From NCBI GenBank assembly GCA_900318685.1, contig ONLL01000002.1, forward strand, positions 1 to 64,000: a stretch of DNA of 64,000 bases, in the 5' to 3' direction. Below the pieces are notes generated by a model, which saw only the letters and a program-made list of their open reading frames with translations, had not been told where the DNA came from and did no database searches. Shown piece by piece: positions 9,528 to 18,941 of this stretch; the first letter of the stretch is position 1; the number at the start of each line of letters is the position of its first letter. The stretch comes from an uncultured Prevotellaceae bacterium. Lineage in GTDB: Bacteria; Bacteroidota; Bacteroidia; Bacteroidales; Bacteroidaceae. A program made the position numbers and the translations under genes.

Positions 9528-9953
9528 TTAAAAGGAGACGACACGTCCTCCGTCAGGCTGCTCCTCGATGATGACACGTACGGCATCGTCGGGGAGCAGT
9601 TCTTCGATAAGCTCTGGCCATTCGATGAAACAGAGTGAGCCGCTGTAGAAGTAGTCTTCGTAGCCCATGTCGTAGACCTCTTCCAGCTTCTTGATGCGGT
9701 AGAAGTCGAAGTGGTAGAGAGAATGGTCAATGTTCAATGGTGAATGGTCAATGGAATACTCATTGACGATGGCGAAGGTGGGTGAGGTGATGACATCCTT
9801 TACTCCCAGTTCTTCGCAGATGGCTTTGATGAAAGTGGTCTTGCCGGCTCCCATCTTACCGTAAAAAGCAAAGACGGTGTGGTCGGCTATCATATCTATG
9901 AACTGGCGTGCGGCATCACGGATGTGACTCAGGTCTTGTATCTTTATTTCCAT
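9528..9953 (-). CDS. tsaE: tRNA threonylcarbamoyladenosine biosynthesis ATPase TsaE
   Basis: 141 residues. TsaE is the ATPase that, with TsaB and TsaD, transfers threonylcarbamoyl to A37 of ANN-decoding tRNAs. Visible motifs are the Walker [11 protein letters not shown] (about 32-41), [10 protein letters not shown], the conserved YHFDFYR, and CFIEWPE. The variable loop between NEY and YHFDFYR is encoded by a heptanucleotide repeat (9721-9754). Its stop lies 4 nt from the stop of the convergent adhesin gene, so no terminator fits between them. Its promoter faces away from the hydrolase gene at 10044. Confidence 0.95.
   Translation of the reverse strand: MEIKIQDLSHIRDAARQFIDMIADHTVFAFYGKMGAGKTTFIKAICEELGVKDVITSPTFAIVNEYSIDHSPLNIDHSLYHFDFYRIKKLEEVYDMGYEDYFYSGSLCFIEWPELIEELLPDDAVRVIIEEQPDGGRVVSF
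9721..9754 (-). repeat. heptanucleotide repeat inside tsaE
   Basis: On the coding strand there are four 7-nt units (CATTGAC, CATTCAC, CATTGAA, CATTGAC) plus a partial CATTC. They encode the loop [12 protein letters not shown] between two conserved TsaE motifs. This type of repeat normally sits in spacers. Confidence 0.8.
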
Positions 9954-9976
9954 GTCGTTTTATTTTGTTTTGGCTG

Positions 9977-9984
9977 CAAAGGTA
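9977..9984 (-). promoter_or_regulatory. -7 box for tsaE
   Basis: TACCTTTG on the minus strand matches TAnnTTTG about 25 nt upstream of the tsaE ATG. The -33 element is not clear. Confidence 0.55.
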
Positions 9985-10026
9985 CAATTTTTTATGGAGT
10001 TATTAGCAGTTAACGCAGAAAATTTG

Positions 10027-10034
10027 TACCTTTG
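10027..10034 (+). promoter_or_regulatory. -7 box for the hydrolase gene
   Basis: TACCTTTG matches TAnnTTTG and ends 10 nt before the ATG at 10044, so the transcript would have almost no leader. It forms a divergent pair with the tsaE promoter about 45 nt away. A weak TTAG at 10003 could be the -33 element. Confidence 0.55.
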
Positions 10035-10043
10035 TGGCCAGTT

Positions 10044-10661
10044 ATGAAGATATTTGGAGTAGGAATGAATTACCTCCGGCATACGGAGGAGCTGGAGGGA
10101 CGGTCGTGGCGCCCTTCCGAACCCGTGATATTCTTGAAGGCCGATTCGGCATTGTTGAATCAGGGCAAGCCTTTTTTCGTGCCCGACTGGAGCGAACGTG
10201 TTGACTACGAGGCTGAGTTAGTGGTGCGCATCTGCAGGCTGGGCAAGGGCATCCCCCAGCGCTTTGCCCACCGCTATTATGATGCTGTGACAGTGGGCAT
10301 CGATTTCACTGCTCGCGACATGCAGCAGCAGGCCAGGGGCGAAGGGTTGCCGTGGACCATCTGCAAGGGCTTCGACGGCAGTGCAGTGGTGGGACAGTTT
10401 GTTCCCATCCCCCCTGTCACTGAGAACGGCGGATTACATTTTCATCTGGATGTGAACGGACAGACAGTGCAGCAGGGTAATAGTGCCGACATGCTGTACT
10501 CCGTCGACGAGCTCATCGCTTATCTCTCGCGATTCTTTACTTTGCGCACAGGTGACCTTATCTTCACTGGTACACCTGCCGGGGTGGGGCCTGTCAGCAT
10601 CGGCGACCATCTTGAAGGCTATCTGGAAGAGGAGCGCCTGTTGGACTTTTATTGTCGCTGA
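10044..10661 (+). CDS. fumarylacetoacetate hydrolase family protein
   Basis: 205 residues from the ATG at 10044; an in-frame TTG at 10032 lies on the -7 box and is rejected. The compact FAH fold, as in YcgM/FAHD1-type acylpyruvases, is shown by KIFGVGMNYLRH, EPVIFLKADSAL, the metal-binding DYEAELVVRI, GIDFTARDMQ, PWTICKGFDGS and the closing LRTGDLIFTGTPAGVGPV. Members cleave C-C bonds in acylpyruvates or decarboxylate oxaloacetate using Mg2+ or Mn2+; the substrate cannot be told from sequence. It is 40 nt upstream of the first porU-like gene with no terminator between, so read-through into the T9SS genes is likely. Confidence 0.9.
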   Translation: MKIFGVGMNYLRHTEELEGRSWRPSEPVIFLKADSALLNQGKPFFVPDWSERVDYEAELVVRICRLGKGIPQRFAHRYYDAVTVGIDFTARDMQQQARGEGLPWTICKGFDGSAVVGQFVPIPPVTENGGLHFHLDVNGQTVQQGNSADMLYSVDELIAYLSRFFTLRTGDLIFTGTPAGVGPVSIGDHLEGYLEEERLLDFYCR

Positions 10662-10701
10662 TGGCAATAAAATGGGCATCTCCGACGTTATACTATAAAA
10701 G

Positions 10702-13700
10702 ATGAGACGACGACTGTTGATGTTTCTGCTGCTGTGTAGCGCTATGAGAGTGGCTGCACAGGAGTTTGTCAACCTGACTGCCCCTGAGGTCAGGATAGGA
10801 CAGTCGCTGCCCGTCTACTACCATGAGTTTCCCCTCATGGGTGCTTTTTCCGACTCAACTTACAGTGTCAGCATTGAGTATCCCGAGTTCATCGATATGT
10901 CGGAGGCCGACGTCGAGCGCTATCATGCCATCAGCAGCGAGGAACTGCCCGCTCTGCCCGTTGTAGAGCAGTTTGTGGGCGTGTCGCGCCGTCAGGGCCG
11001 GCTGTGCGTGTCGTTGGTGCCTTTGGCATTCAGAGAGGGGAAATATCAGAAACTGGTAAGCTTCAGGCTGAAGGTGGAGGCAAGTAAGCTTTCTAAAGAT
11101 GCAAGCCGTGCAGCCGGTTTCACTCGAGCCGATGATGCTTCTCGTGAGTCGGAGGGCTATGCTGCCCATTCAGTGCTGGCTTCAGGAAAGTGGGCTAAGA
11201 TTAGCATTCCTTCTACTGGTGTCTATCAGCTCACCGATGGACTGGTGCGTCAGGCAGGATTCTCAAGCCTGAGCCGCGTGAAAATCTATGGCTATGGAGG
11301 TGCGCTGCAGCCTGAAGTGCTCACTGCCGACTATCTGTCGGTGACCGATGACCTGAGAGAGGTGCCTACATGTATGGTCAATGGTCGGAGACTGTTTCAT
11401 GGTATAGGTCCGGTAGGGTGGGAGAGTGCTACCTCCACCGTCCGCACTCGCAATCCCTATAGTGATGTGGGCTGTTACTTCCTCACCGAGAGCGACGACG
11501 AGCCGCTCCTCGTCGATAGTGCTGCCTTCGTGTCGTCGTTCTATCCTGCCCCTGATGATTACCACACCCTTGTTGAACCCGAGGAGTACGCTTGGTATCA
11601 CAGTGGCCGCAACTTCTTCGAGAGCACGCCCATCCCCGCCGACGGCTACCGTAGCTACGAGCTCGATGCCCATAGCACTGACGGACGTCTCTACGTAGCC
11701 ATCAGCTATGATGCCATCGGCGTGGTCAGCGTGATGCTCAACGATTCACTCTTAGGTACGGTTAACATCACCAATACACTCAAGAAGACCGACAATGCGG
11801 CAGAACGGGTGCAGATGTTCAACGTACAGGGCCTGCTAAGCGAACACAACACCGTGAAGCTGCGCCATACCAAAGGCGAGGGTACGATGCGTCTAGATTA
11901 TATCGATCTGCAGATGGCAACGGCTGCTCCTGCACCAGACCTTGTTGCTGATGCCTTCCCTACGCCCCAGTTCGTCTATCGCATCACCAATCAGGACCGT
12001 CATGCCGATGAGGCTGCCGACATGGTCATCATCATTCCCACTTCACAGAAAGTGCTCTCACAGGCGATGCGCCTCAAGCAACTGCACGAGACATTCGATT
12101 CGCTGCGCGTAAACATCGTGCCTGCCGACGAACTCTACAATGAGTTCTCCAGCGGCACACCCGATGCCAATGCCTACCGCCGCTATCTGAAGATGCTCTA
12201 CGACCGTGCCGAGACTGAAGCCGACATGCCTCGCTATCTGCTGCTCTTCGGCGACGGCTCATGGGACAACCGTATGCTTACCACCAACTGGCGTCAGCAC
12301 ACTCCCGACGACTTCCTGCTCTGCTATGAGAGCGACAACTCGTTCAGCACCACCGACAGTTATGTCAGCGACGACTTTTTCTGTATGCTCGACGAGGGTG
12401 AAGGAGGCAGCCTGACCAAGCGCGACATGACCGATGTGGGCGTTGGCCGACTGACTGCGCGCAGTGAGGCTGAGGCCAGGAAGATGGTTGATAAGATTGA
12501 GGGCTATGTGAATAACGCCTATGCCGGCGACTGGCAGAACACGCTCTGTTTCATGGGCGACGACGGCAACGGCAATGTGCACATGCGCGAAGCTGAGGCT
12601 GCCGTGAGCACTGTCCTGGCTGACCATCCTTCCTTTAACATCAAGAAAATCTACTGGGACGCCTATGAGCGGCAGCTCTCGTCGACAGGCTACCGCTATC
12701 CTGACGTCACACGCCTCATCAAGCAGCAGATGCAGACCGGCGCGCTCATCATGGATTATTGCGGTCATGGTGCGGCCTACTGCATCAGCCATGAGCAGGT
12801 GGTGCGTATCGAGGACTTCGCTGAGCAGACATCGCTGCGTCTGCCCCTTTGGGTGACGGCTTCCTGTGACATAATGCCTTTTGACTCGCACGAGGAGAAC
12901 ATCGGCGAGACGGCCATGCTCAATACCCGTGGAGGGGCCATCGCGTTTTTTGGCACCACTCGCACCGTCTATACTGGCGACAACCAGAATATGAACTGTG
13001 CCTTCCTGAAGTATGTGCTGGGTTCCACCAACGGTCGTCGCAACACGCTGGGCGATGCTGTTCGACTGTCGAAGAATGACGTGCGCTCCATCGGTTCAAA
13101 TACCAGCGATCAGCGCTATGAGTCTTACCCCATCAACAAGTTGCACTACTCTTTGCTGGGCGACCCGGCACTGACATTGGCAGTCCCGACGTTGAACGTG
13201 GTCGTCGACAGCATCAACGGGCAGCGAGTGGGCAACGGAGACATACGTCTGGGCGCAGGCCAAAAGGTGACGGTGGCAGGACATGTGGAGGGCGATGCCA
13301 GCTTCCGAGGTGTGGCAGCCCTCACCGTGAAGGATGTGGAGACCACCGTGGTCTGCCGTCTGAATGAAACTGGCAAGGATGGTGCCTCGTCGGCATTCAG
13401 TTTTAAAGATCGTCCCACCACCGTCTATAACGGGCAGGACAGCATCGTCAATGGGTGCTTCAATTTCAGCTTCGTGCTGCCACAGGACATCAGCTACAGC
13501 GATGCCACGGGCATGATGACGATCTATGCCGTGAGCGACGACCGGTTGGACGAAGGCAGCGGACATACCGAGGCTTTCAGCATGGGCAGTGGAGCGGAGG
13601 TGCTCAACGACGGTATCGGACCGTCCATCTACTGCTATCTCAACACCAGTGCCTTCACCAATGGCGGTGATGTCAATACCACACCCTATTTCTTTGCCCA

Positions 13701-14274
13701 ACTCACCGACAAGGATGGCATCAATGCTGCCGGCAGCAGTCTGGGCCACGACCTCGAGCTTGTCATCGATGGCGAGCAGGCTCTGACCTTCAACCTTAAC
13801 GAGTTCTTCCAGTATGAGTTCGGTGACTACCGTTCAGGAACAGTAGGCTACACCCTGCCCACGCTTGCTGAGGGCGAGCATCGTCTGACGTTCCGAGCCT
13901 GGGACGTGCTCAATAATTCGTCGGTGGCCGAGCTGAAGTTCAATGTCGTGCGTGGCCTCCAGCCCAACTGCTTCAGTGTGGAGTGCACCCGCAATCCAGC
14001 TAAGACGGCCACGAGCTTCATCGTCAATCACGACCGCACGGGCAGTGAGATGGACGTGACGCTTGAGATATTCGATGCCTCAGGCCGTCTGTTGTGGCAG
14101 AAGACTGAGACAGGCATGTCGACCGATAACACTTACCAGCTCGACTGGGACCTCACCACCAGCAGTGGCAGTCGTCTGCAGACAGGTGTCTACCTCTATC
14201 GTGTGCTCATCAGTAGCGATGGCAGCAAGAAAGCGTCGCAGGCGCAGAAACTCATCATTCTCAGCAACCGATAA
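10702..14274 (+). CDS. porU: T9SS sortase PorU-like, gingipain-fold C25 protease (copy 1)
   Basis: 1190 residues with a signal peptide (MRRRLLMFLLLCSAMRVAAQ). PorU cleaves the C-terminal signal from T9SS cargo at the cell surface and joins cargo to A-LPS in P. gingivalis. The N-terminal 430 residues are the PorU-type beta-rich region (SVSIEYPEF, KIYGYGGALQPE). The C25 domain runs from about 440 (DMVIIIP, RYLLLFGDG) and carries the catalytic pair H689 (DYCGHGA) and C722 (TASCD), 33 residues apart, as I recall for P. gingivalis PorU. An Ig-like region follows, then a C-terminal FlgD/T9SS-like domain (LEIFDASGRLLW, SGSRLQTGVYLYRVLI). It is separated by 4 nt from a second copy and lies upstream of porV, so a PorU role is strongly supported. 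Which copy is the main sortase is open. Confidence 0.88.
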   Translation: MRRRLLMFLLLCSAMRVAAQEFVNLTAPEVRIGQSLPVYYHEFPLMGAFSDSTYSVSIEYPEFIDMSEADVERYHAISSEELPALPVVEQFVGVSRRQGRLCVSLVPLAFREGKYQKLVSFRLKVEASKLSKDASRAAGFTRADDASRESEGYAAHSVLASGKWAKISIPSTGVYQLTDGLVRQAGFSSLSRVKIYGYGGALQPEVLTADYLSVTDDLREVPTCMVNGRRLFHGIGPVGWESATSTVRTRNPYSDVGCYFLTESDDEPLLVDSAAFVSSFYPAPDDYHTLVEPEEYAWYHSGRNFFESTPIPADGYRSYELDAHSTDGRLYVAISYDAIGVVSVMLNDSLLGTVNITNTLKKTDNAAERVQMFNVQGLLSEHNTVKLRHTKGEGTMRLDYIDLQMATAAPAPDLVADAFPTPQFVYRITNQDRHADEAADMVIIIPTSQKVLSQAMRLKQLHETFDSLRVNIVPADELYNEFSSGTPDANAYRRYLKMLYDRAETEADMPRYLLLFGDGSWDNRMLTTNWRQHTPDDFLLCYESDNSFSTTDSYVSDDFFCMLDEGEGGSLTKRDMTDVGVGRLTARSEAEARKMVDKIEGYVNNAYAGDWQNTLCFMGDDGNGNVHMREAEAAVSTVLADHPSFNIKKIYWDAYERQLSSTGYRYPDVTRLIKQQMQTGALIMDYCGHGAAYCISHEQVVRIEDFAEQTSLRLPLWVTASCDIMPFDSHEENIGETAMLNTRGGAIAFFGTTRTVYTGDNQNMNCAFLKYVLGSTNGRRNTLGDAVRLSKNDVRSIGSNTSDQRYESYPINKLHYSLLGDPALTLAVPTLNVVVDSINGQRVGNGDIRLGAGQKVTVAGHVEGDASFRGVAALTVKDVETTVVCRLNETGKDGASSAFSFKDRPTTVYNGQDSIVNGCFNFSFVLPQDISYSDATGMMTIYAVSDDRLDEGSGHTEAFSMGSGAEVLNDGIGPSIYCYLNTSAFTNGGDVNTTPYFFAQLTDKDGINAAGSSLGHDLELVIDGEQALTFNLNEFFQYEFGDYRSGTVGYTLPTLAEGEHRLTFRAWDVLNNSSVAELKFNVVRGLQPNCFSVECTRNPAKTATSFIVNHDRTGSEMDVTLEIFDASGRLLWQKTETGMSTDNTYQLDWDLTTSSGSRLQTGVYLYRVLISSDGSKKASQAQKLIILSNR

Positions 14275-14278
14275 CATC

Positions 14279-17200
14279 ATGCTCCGACGATATTCCCTCT
14301 TCCTCCTGTTGCTGGCCAGTGTGCTTGGCATGAAGGCGCAGCAGTATTTCACACTACAGCCCTCCGAGTTGCAGATTGACAGCGTGCTGCCCCATTTCGC
14401 CTTTGTGCAACCCCTGGGTCCTCACTATGGCGACTCCGTCTACGAGGTGTCGCTGGAATACCCCGAGTTCGCCCCGATGAAGCGCAGCGAGGTGCGCCGT
14501 TATAAGAAAATCGCTGGCGATGTGCTGCCCTCCTGGCCTGTCATCGACAGTTATGTTGGTGTGTCACGCCGTCAGGGTAGTCTCTATACGTCGTTCGTCC
14601 CTTTTGTACGTCGCGATGGCAAGAACATGAAGATGAAGGGATTCAAACTGGTGGTGAAGGGGCGTCCCAAACCACATGCCGCAGTCCGTCATGCTCCTCC
14701 TGCCTATGCCTCATCGCCCTTCATCGAGGGTCGATGGGTGAAGATGAGCATTCCTTCCACAGGCTATTATGAGCTCAGCGACTCACTGCTGCAGGCTGCC
14801 GGCTTCGACGATATCCAGAAGGTAAAGGTATATGGCTATGGAGGCCAGCCCCAGCCTGAGAAACTGACCGCCGACTATGTCGCTGCTACCGATGTGCTGT
14901 CACAGGTGCCTGTGGCAGAAATAGGTGGTCGCCGTGTGTTTTATGGAGAGGGCCCGGTCGGTTGGGCAACACCTACCACGCTTGCACGTACGCTGAATCC
15001 CTATTCTCGAAAGGGCTATTATTTCCTGTCCGACAACGAGACTGAGCATCCGTTGCTAGTCGACGCCGACCGTCTCACCTCCTCCTACTATCCCTCTCCC
15101 TACGATTACCACTCACTCTATGAAGTTGATGACTATGCCTGGTATCACGGAGGACGCAACCTCTACGACCGCCGTCTCTTTGGTCGTGACGTGGCCCGTA
15201 GTTATGTGCTGCCGGCACATGCCAGCAGCGGTGGCACAATCAGTGTCACCATGTCGTATAAAGGCTATTGCGATGCAACGGTGGCCGTAGGCGACTCGCT
15301 GCTGGGTCATATTCTCGTGGATGAGACGACGACCAAGGGAGCTGGTCGCAAGCAGTTCCTCGACACCTATAGTAAGGCTGCTGCCGACGTATGGACCTTC
15401 CCCTTGGACTCCATCGAGGGCGACAGCCTCATCGTCACCATTCGGCAGCTCTCGGGAGCCGATATGCGTCTCGACAATATTGTGCTGACGTTCAAAGACC
15501 CTCGTCCGCTGCCCGACCTCACAACCGCAGTCCTGCCTGAACCGTCCATCGAAGGGGCTGTCGCACCTCAGAACCGTCATGCCGACACCGCCGTCGATAT
15601 GGTCATCATCATTCCTCCATCAGGAAAACTGCTGGAGCAAGCCGAGCGGTTGGCTGCCCTCCACGAGACCTATGACAGCATGCGGGTGCGTGTGGTGAGA
15701 GCCGACGAGCTCTACAATGAGTTCTCAGGCGGTACACCCGACGTCAATGCCTATCGTCGCTACCTGAAGATGCTCTACGACCGTGCCGAGACCGAGGCCG
15801 ACATGCCCCGCTATCTGCTGCTCTTCGGCGATGGAGCCTACGACAACCGCATGCTGACCAGCAACTTCAGTCAGTTTGATCCTGCCGACTTCCTCCTGTG
15901 CTATGAGAGTGAGAACTCGCTCAGCGAGACAGCCTGCTACGTCTGCGACGACTATTTCGGCCTCCTTGACGATGGCGAGGGTGGCGACTTGGTGAAGAGT
16001 GACAAGGTCGACGTGGGTGTGGGACGTTTCCCTGCCCGTACCATCGACGAGGCCAAGGTGCTTGTCGACAAGGCCTATAGCTACCGTCTGAACGAGCATC
16101 CCGGCTCCTGGCAGAACATCATCTGTTTCATGGGCGACGACGGCAATGCCAACATGCACATGAACGATGCTGAGACAGTGTCGTCGCAGGTGTCGGAGCA
16201 GTGGCCTGCCTATCACATCAAGAAGATTTACTGGGATGCCTATCAACGCACCTCCTCCACTACGGGCTATGCCTATCCCGACGTGTCGCGGCTCATCCGC
16301 CAGCAGATGCGTGAGGGGGCATTGCTGATGAACTATACGGGTCATGGTGCTGCCAACACCCTCTCGCATGAGTATGTGGTGGGTCTCGACGACTTCAAGG
16401 CATCCACCTCCCTGCGGCTGCCCATGTGGTTCACGGCTTCCTGCGATGTAGCACCCTTCGACGGCCATGAGGAGAACATCGGCGAGCAGGCCATGTTCAA
16501 CCCCAATGGCGGAGCTATTGCCTTCCTGGGCACCACACGCACGGTTTATGCCCTGCACAATCGTTCGATGAACCGTTCGTTCATGAAGCATGTCCTCAGC
16601 CTTACCGACGGCCGTCGCAATACCATTGGCGATGCCGTGCGCATGGCAAAGAACGATCAGGTGAAAGGCATCTCCACACAGACGCAGGCAGGCATCAACA
16701 AGATGCACTTCGCTCTTCTGGGCGATCCTGCCCTACAGTTGGCTTTCCCTGTCGAGACCGTGGTTGTCGACAGTATCAACGGGCAGGCCGTCGACCATCA
16801 GGTGCCGCATCTTATTGCTGGCGACACGGCGACGGTGAAAGGACATATCAAGGACTGTGACCATTTCCAGGGAGTAGTGACGCTCACAGTGAAGGATGCC
16901 GAGGAGGTCATCGTATGCCGTCTCAATCCGCAGGCACAGGACGAGATGCCCAAGAGTCCGCTGGTCTACCGCGACCGTCCAGGCACTCTCTTTGAAGGAA
17001 GCGACAGTGTGCGCTCAGGCAAGTTCACCGTCACCTTCGCCGTACCTAAGGACATCAGCTATTCTGACGACTACGGACAGATGCTGCTCTATGCCGTTGA
17101 CGACACCCGCCAGGTGACGGCTCACGGCTTCAACGAGCATTTTACTATGGGTAGTGCCGAAGACTATGAGAATGCTGGCGAAGGCCCCATCATCCATGCC

Positions 17201-17689
17201 TGGCTCGATGCTCCCGACTTTGTGGATGGCGCCGTCACGGCTGCCGCTCCCACGTTCCATGCCGACCTCTACGACGAGGATGGTGTCAACGTCTCGGGCA
17301 GCGGCATCGGTCACGACCTGGAGTTGGTCGTCGACGGACTCATGCGCTATACCTTCAACCTCAACAGTTACTTCCATTATGACTTCGGCGACTATCGCAG
17401 TGGCAGTCTCGACTTCACGCTGCCTACACTGGCCGAAGGCACCCACGAGCTGTCCTTCCGAGCCTGGGATGTGCTCAACCACTCGTCTGAGTTCCGCACT
17501 ACGTTCGTGGTCGGTACAGCAGGGTCACCATCTGGCATCAGCGACGTGCTGACGGATGCCGACACTGCTGAGGCTTACGACCTGCAGGGCCGTCGCTTGC
17601 AGCAGGGCTCGTCGCAGCGCTCCACCCTCATACTCTATCGCACTCTCAGCGACAAGATGAAGAAAAAGCTGATGAAAGGCAATAAATAG
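14279..17689 (+). CDS. T9SS sortase PorU-like, gingipain-fold C25 protease (copy 2)
   Basis: 1136 residues from the ATG at 14279, which begins a signal peptide (MLRRYSLFLLLLASVLGMKA, then QQYF); the frame is open further upstream but only inside copy 1. It is collinear with copy 1 along its whole length: VSLEYPEF, KVYGYGGQPQPE, DMVIIIP, LYNEFSGGTPD, RYLLLFGDGA. The catalytic residues fall at exactly the same positions, H689 (NYTGHGA) and C722 (TASCD), so it is probably active. It differs at the end: after the shared Ig-like part the C-terminal domain is short (AEAYDLQGRRLQQG) and closes with a lysine-rich DKMKKKLMKGNK. Two tandem sortases could split anchoring from cleavage or serve different cargo; this is inference. 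Confidence 0.85.
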   Translation: MLRRYSLFLLLLASVLGMKAQQYFTLQPSELQIDSVLPHFAFVQPLGPHYGDSVYEVSLEYPEFAPMKRSEVRRYKKIAGDVLPSWPVIDSYVGVSRRQGSLYTSFVPFVRRDGKNMKMKGFKLVVKGRPKPHAAVRHAPPAYASSPFIEGRWVKMSIPSTGYYELSDSLLQAAGFDDIQKVKVYGYGGQPQPEKLTADYVAATDVLSQVPVAEIGGRRVFYGEGPVGWATPTTLARTLNPYSRKGYYFLSDNETEHPLLVDADRLTSSYYPSPYDYHSLYEVDDYAWYHGGRNLYDRRLFGRDVARSYVLPAHASSGGTISVTMSYKGYCDATVAVGDSLLGHILVDETTTKGAGRKQFLDTYSKAAADVWTFPLDSIEGDSLIVTIRQLSGADMRLDNIVLTFKDPRPLPDLTTAVLPEPSIEGAVAPQNRHADTAVDMVIIIPPSGKLLEQAERLAALHETYDSMRVRVVRADELYNEFSGGTPDVNAYRRYLKMLYDRAETEADMPRYLLLFGDGAYDNRMLTSNFSQFDPADFLLCYESENSLSETACYVCDDYFGLLDDGEGGDLVKSDKVDVGVGRFPARTIDEAKVLVDKAYSYRLNEHPGSWQNIICFMGDDGNANMHMNDAETVSSQVSEQWPAYHIKKIYWDAYQRTSSTTGYAYPDVSRLIRQQMREGALLMNYTGHGAANTLSHEYVVGLDDFKASTSLRLPMWFTASCDVAPFDGHEENIGEQAMFNPNGGAIAFLGTTRTVYALHNRSMNRSFMKHVLSLTDGRRNTIGDAVRMAKNDQVKGISTQTQAGINKMHFALLGDPALQLAFPVETVVVDSINGQAVDHQVPHLIAGDTATVKGHIKDCDHFQGVVTLTVKDAEEVIVCRLNPQAQDEMPKSPLVYRDRPGTLFEGSDSVRSGKFTVTFAVPKDISYSDDYGQMLLYAVDDTRQVTAHGFNEHFTMGSAEDYENAGEGPIIHAWLDAPDFVDGAVTAAAPTFHADLYDEDGVNVSGSGIGHDLELVVDGLMRYTFNLNSYFHYDFGDYRSGSLDFTLPTLAEGTHELSFRAWDVLNHSSEFRTTFVVGTAGSPSGISDVLTDADTAEAYDLQGRRLQQGSSQRSTLILYRTLSDKMKKKLMKGNK

Positions 17690-17715
17690 GCGTATACCTA
17701 CGTTTATAAAGAACG

Positions 17716-18888
17716 ATGAATAAGTACAACAGAATCAAAACAATCGTCGCCGCAGCAGCACTGATGACAGCCGCTGGAGCTTGGGCCGACGACTACAAGA
17801 CCACCACGTTCAACCCCGTTGAGCATGCCGTCATCTCGCAGACCATCGCCCCCGATGCCCGTGCAGCAGGTATGGGCGATGTGGGTGCCGCCACCGATCC
17901 TGACGTGAACTCACAATACTGGAACCTGGCTAAGTACCCCTTCTGCATCAGCAGGGCAGGCATAGCGCTGAACTATACACCCTGGCTCCGACAGCTGGTC
18001 AGTGATATCGATCTGGCCTATATGGCTGGCTACTACCGCATTGGTGACTACGGCGCTCTGTCGGGTTCGCTGCGTTATTTCTCGTTGGGTGAGGTATATA
18101 CCTCCGACGAGAGCGACATGACTGTCAACCCCTACGAGATGTCGCTCGACGTGGCCTATTCGCGTATGCTTAGTGAGACATTCTCTATGGGTGTCGGCCT
18201 GCGCTGGATCTATTCCGACCTGCGCTACGACTACTCCGAGGATTCCAAGCCGGCATCGGCCTTTGCTGCCGACATCGCCTTCTACTACAACAACTATGTC
18301 ATGCTGGGTTCACGCGAGTGTCAGCTGGGACTCGGACTCACGGCCTCGAACATAGGTAGTAAGATTTCTTTCTATGGCGACGAGGAGAGCCAGTTCATTC
18401 CTGCCAACCTGCGTCTGGGTGCATCGCTGATGATACCTGTCGACGACTACAACCGCTTCTCCATCGCTGCCGATGCCAACAAGCTGCTCGTGCCCACCGT
18501 GCCCCGTCAGGGAATCGACGAGTCGAACTCTGATTATCAGGACCGTGTGCGCCGCGAATACAGCGATATGTCGAGCATCAAGGGACTCACCAAGAGCTTC
18601 AGCGATGCTCCTGGAGGATTCAAGGAAGAGATGGAGGAGGTGCAGTGGAGCGTAGGTGCCGAGTATGTCTACCACGACCAGTTCTCCCTGCGTGCCGGCT
18701 ATCATCATGAGTCACAGTCGAAGGGTAACCGTAAGTACTTCACCGTGGGTGGAGGCTTCCGCATGAGTGTCTTCTCCCTCGACGTGGGCTATGTCATCTC
18801 CACCGCCCAGACCAATCCCCTCGACCAGACCCTCCGCTTCACCCTGTCCTTCGACATGGATGGAATCAAGGATTTGTTTAGGAAGTAA
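17716..18888 (+). CDS. porV: T9SS outer-membrane shuttle protein PorV (LptO)
   Basis: 390 residues, matching P. gingivalis PorV (about 390). PorV is a FadL-like outer-membrane barrel that collects T9SS cargo from the translocon and carries it to PorU. The signal peptide ends at AGAWA before DDYKTTTF. Family features are NPVEHAVISQTIAPDARAAG, MGDVGAATDPDVNSQYWN, WLRQLVSDIDLAYMAGYY and GSLRYFSLGEV near the N-terminus, alternating strands throughout, and a C-terminal strand ending with phenylalanine and charged residues (LRFTLSFDMDGIKDLFRK). It follows the second porU-like gene by 26 nt, the same order as in P. gingivalis. A G/C-rich hairpin begins 2 nt after its stop. Confidence 0.95.
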   Translation: MNKYNRIKTIVAAAALMTAAGAWADDYKTTTFNPVEHAVISQTIAPDARAAGMGDVGAATDPDVNSQYWNLAKYPFCISRAGIALNYTPWLRQLVSDIDLAYMAGYYRIGDYGALSGSLRYFSLGEVYTSDESDMTVNPYEMSLDVAYSRMLSETFSMGVGLRWIYSDLRYDYSEDSKPASAFAADIAFYYNNYVMLGSRECQLGLGLTASNIGSKISFYGDEESQFIPANLRLGASLMIPVDDYNRFSIAADANKLLVPTVPRQGIDESNSDYQDRVRREYSDMSSIKGLTKSFSDAPGGFKEEMEEVQWSVGAEYVYHDQFSLRAGYHHESQSKGNRKYFTVGGGFRMSVFSLDVGYVISTAQTNPLDQTLRFTLSFDMDGIKDLFRK

Positions 18889-18889
18889 T

Positions 18890-18922
18890 ACCCACCCCCA
18901 GCCCCTCCCGAGGGGAGGGGAG
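18890..18922 (+). repeat. 33-nt G/C-rich palindromic repeat, copy 1
   Basis: Starts one base after the porV stop codon. It is a C-rich arm, then CCCCTCC (18902-18908) pairing with GGAGGGG (18914-18920). Copies 2 and 3 are the same 33-nt element in the opposite orientation. It could also act as a weak terminator for porV. Confidence 0.85.
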
Positions 18923-18941
18923 TTTAGATTGTTTTTCTATT

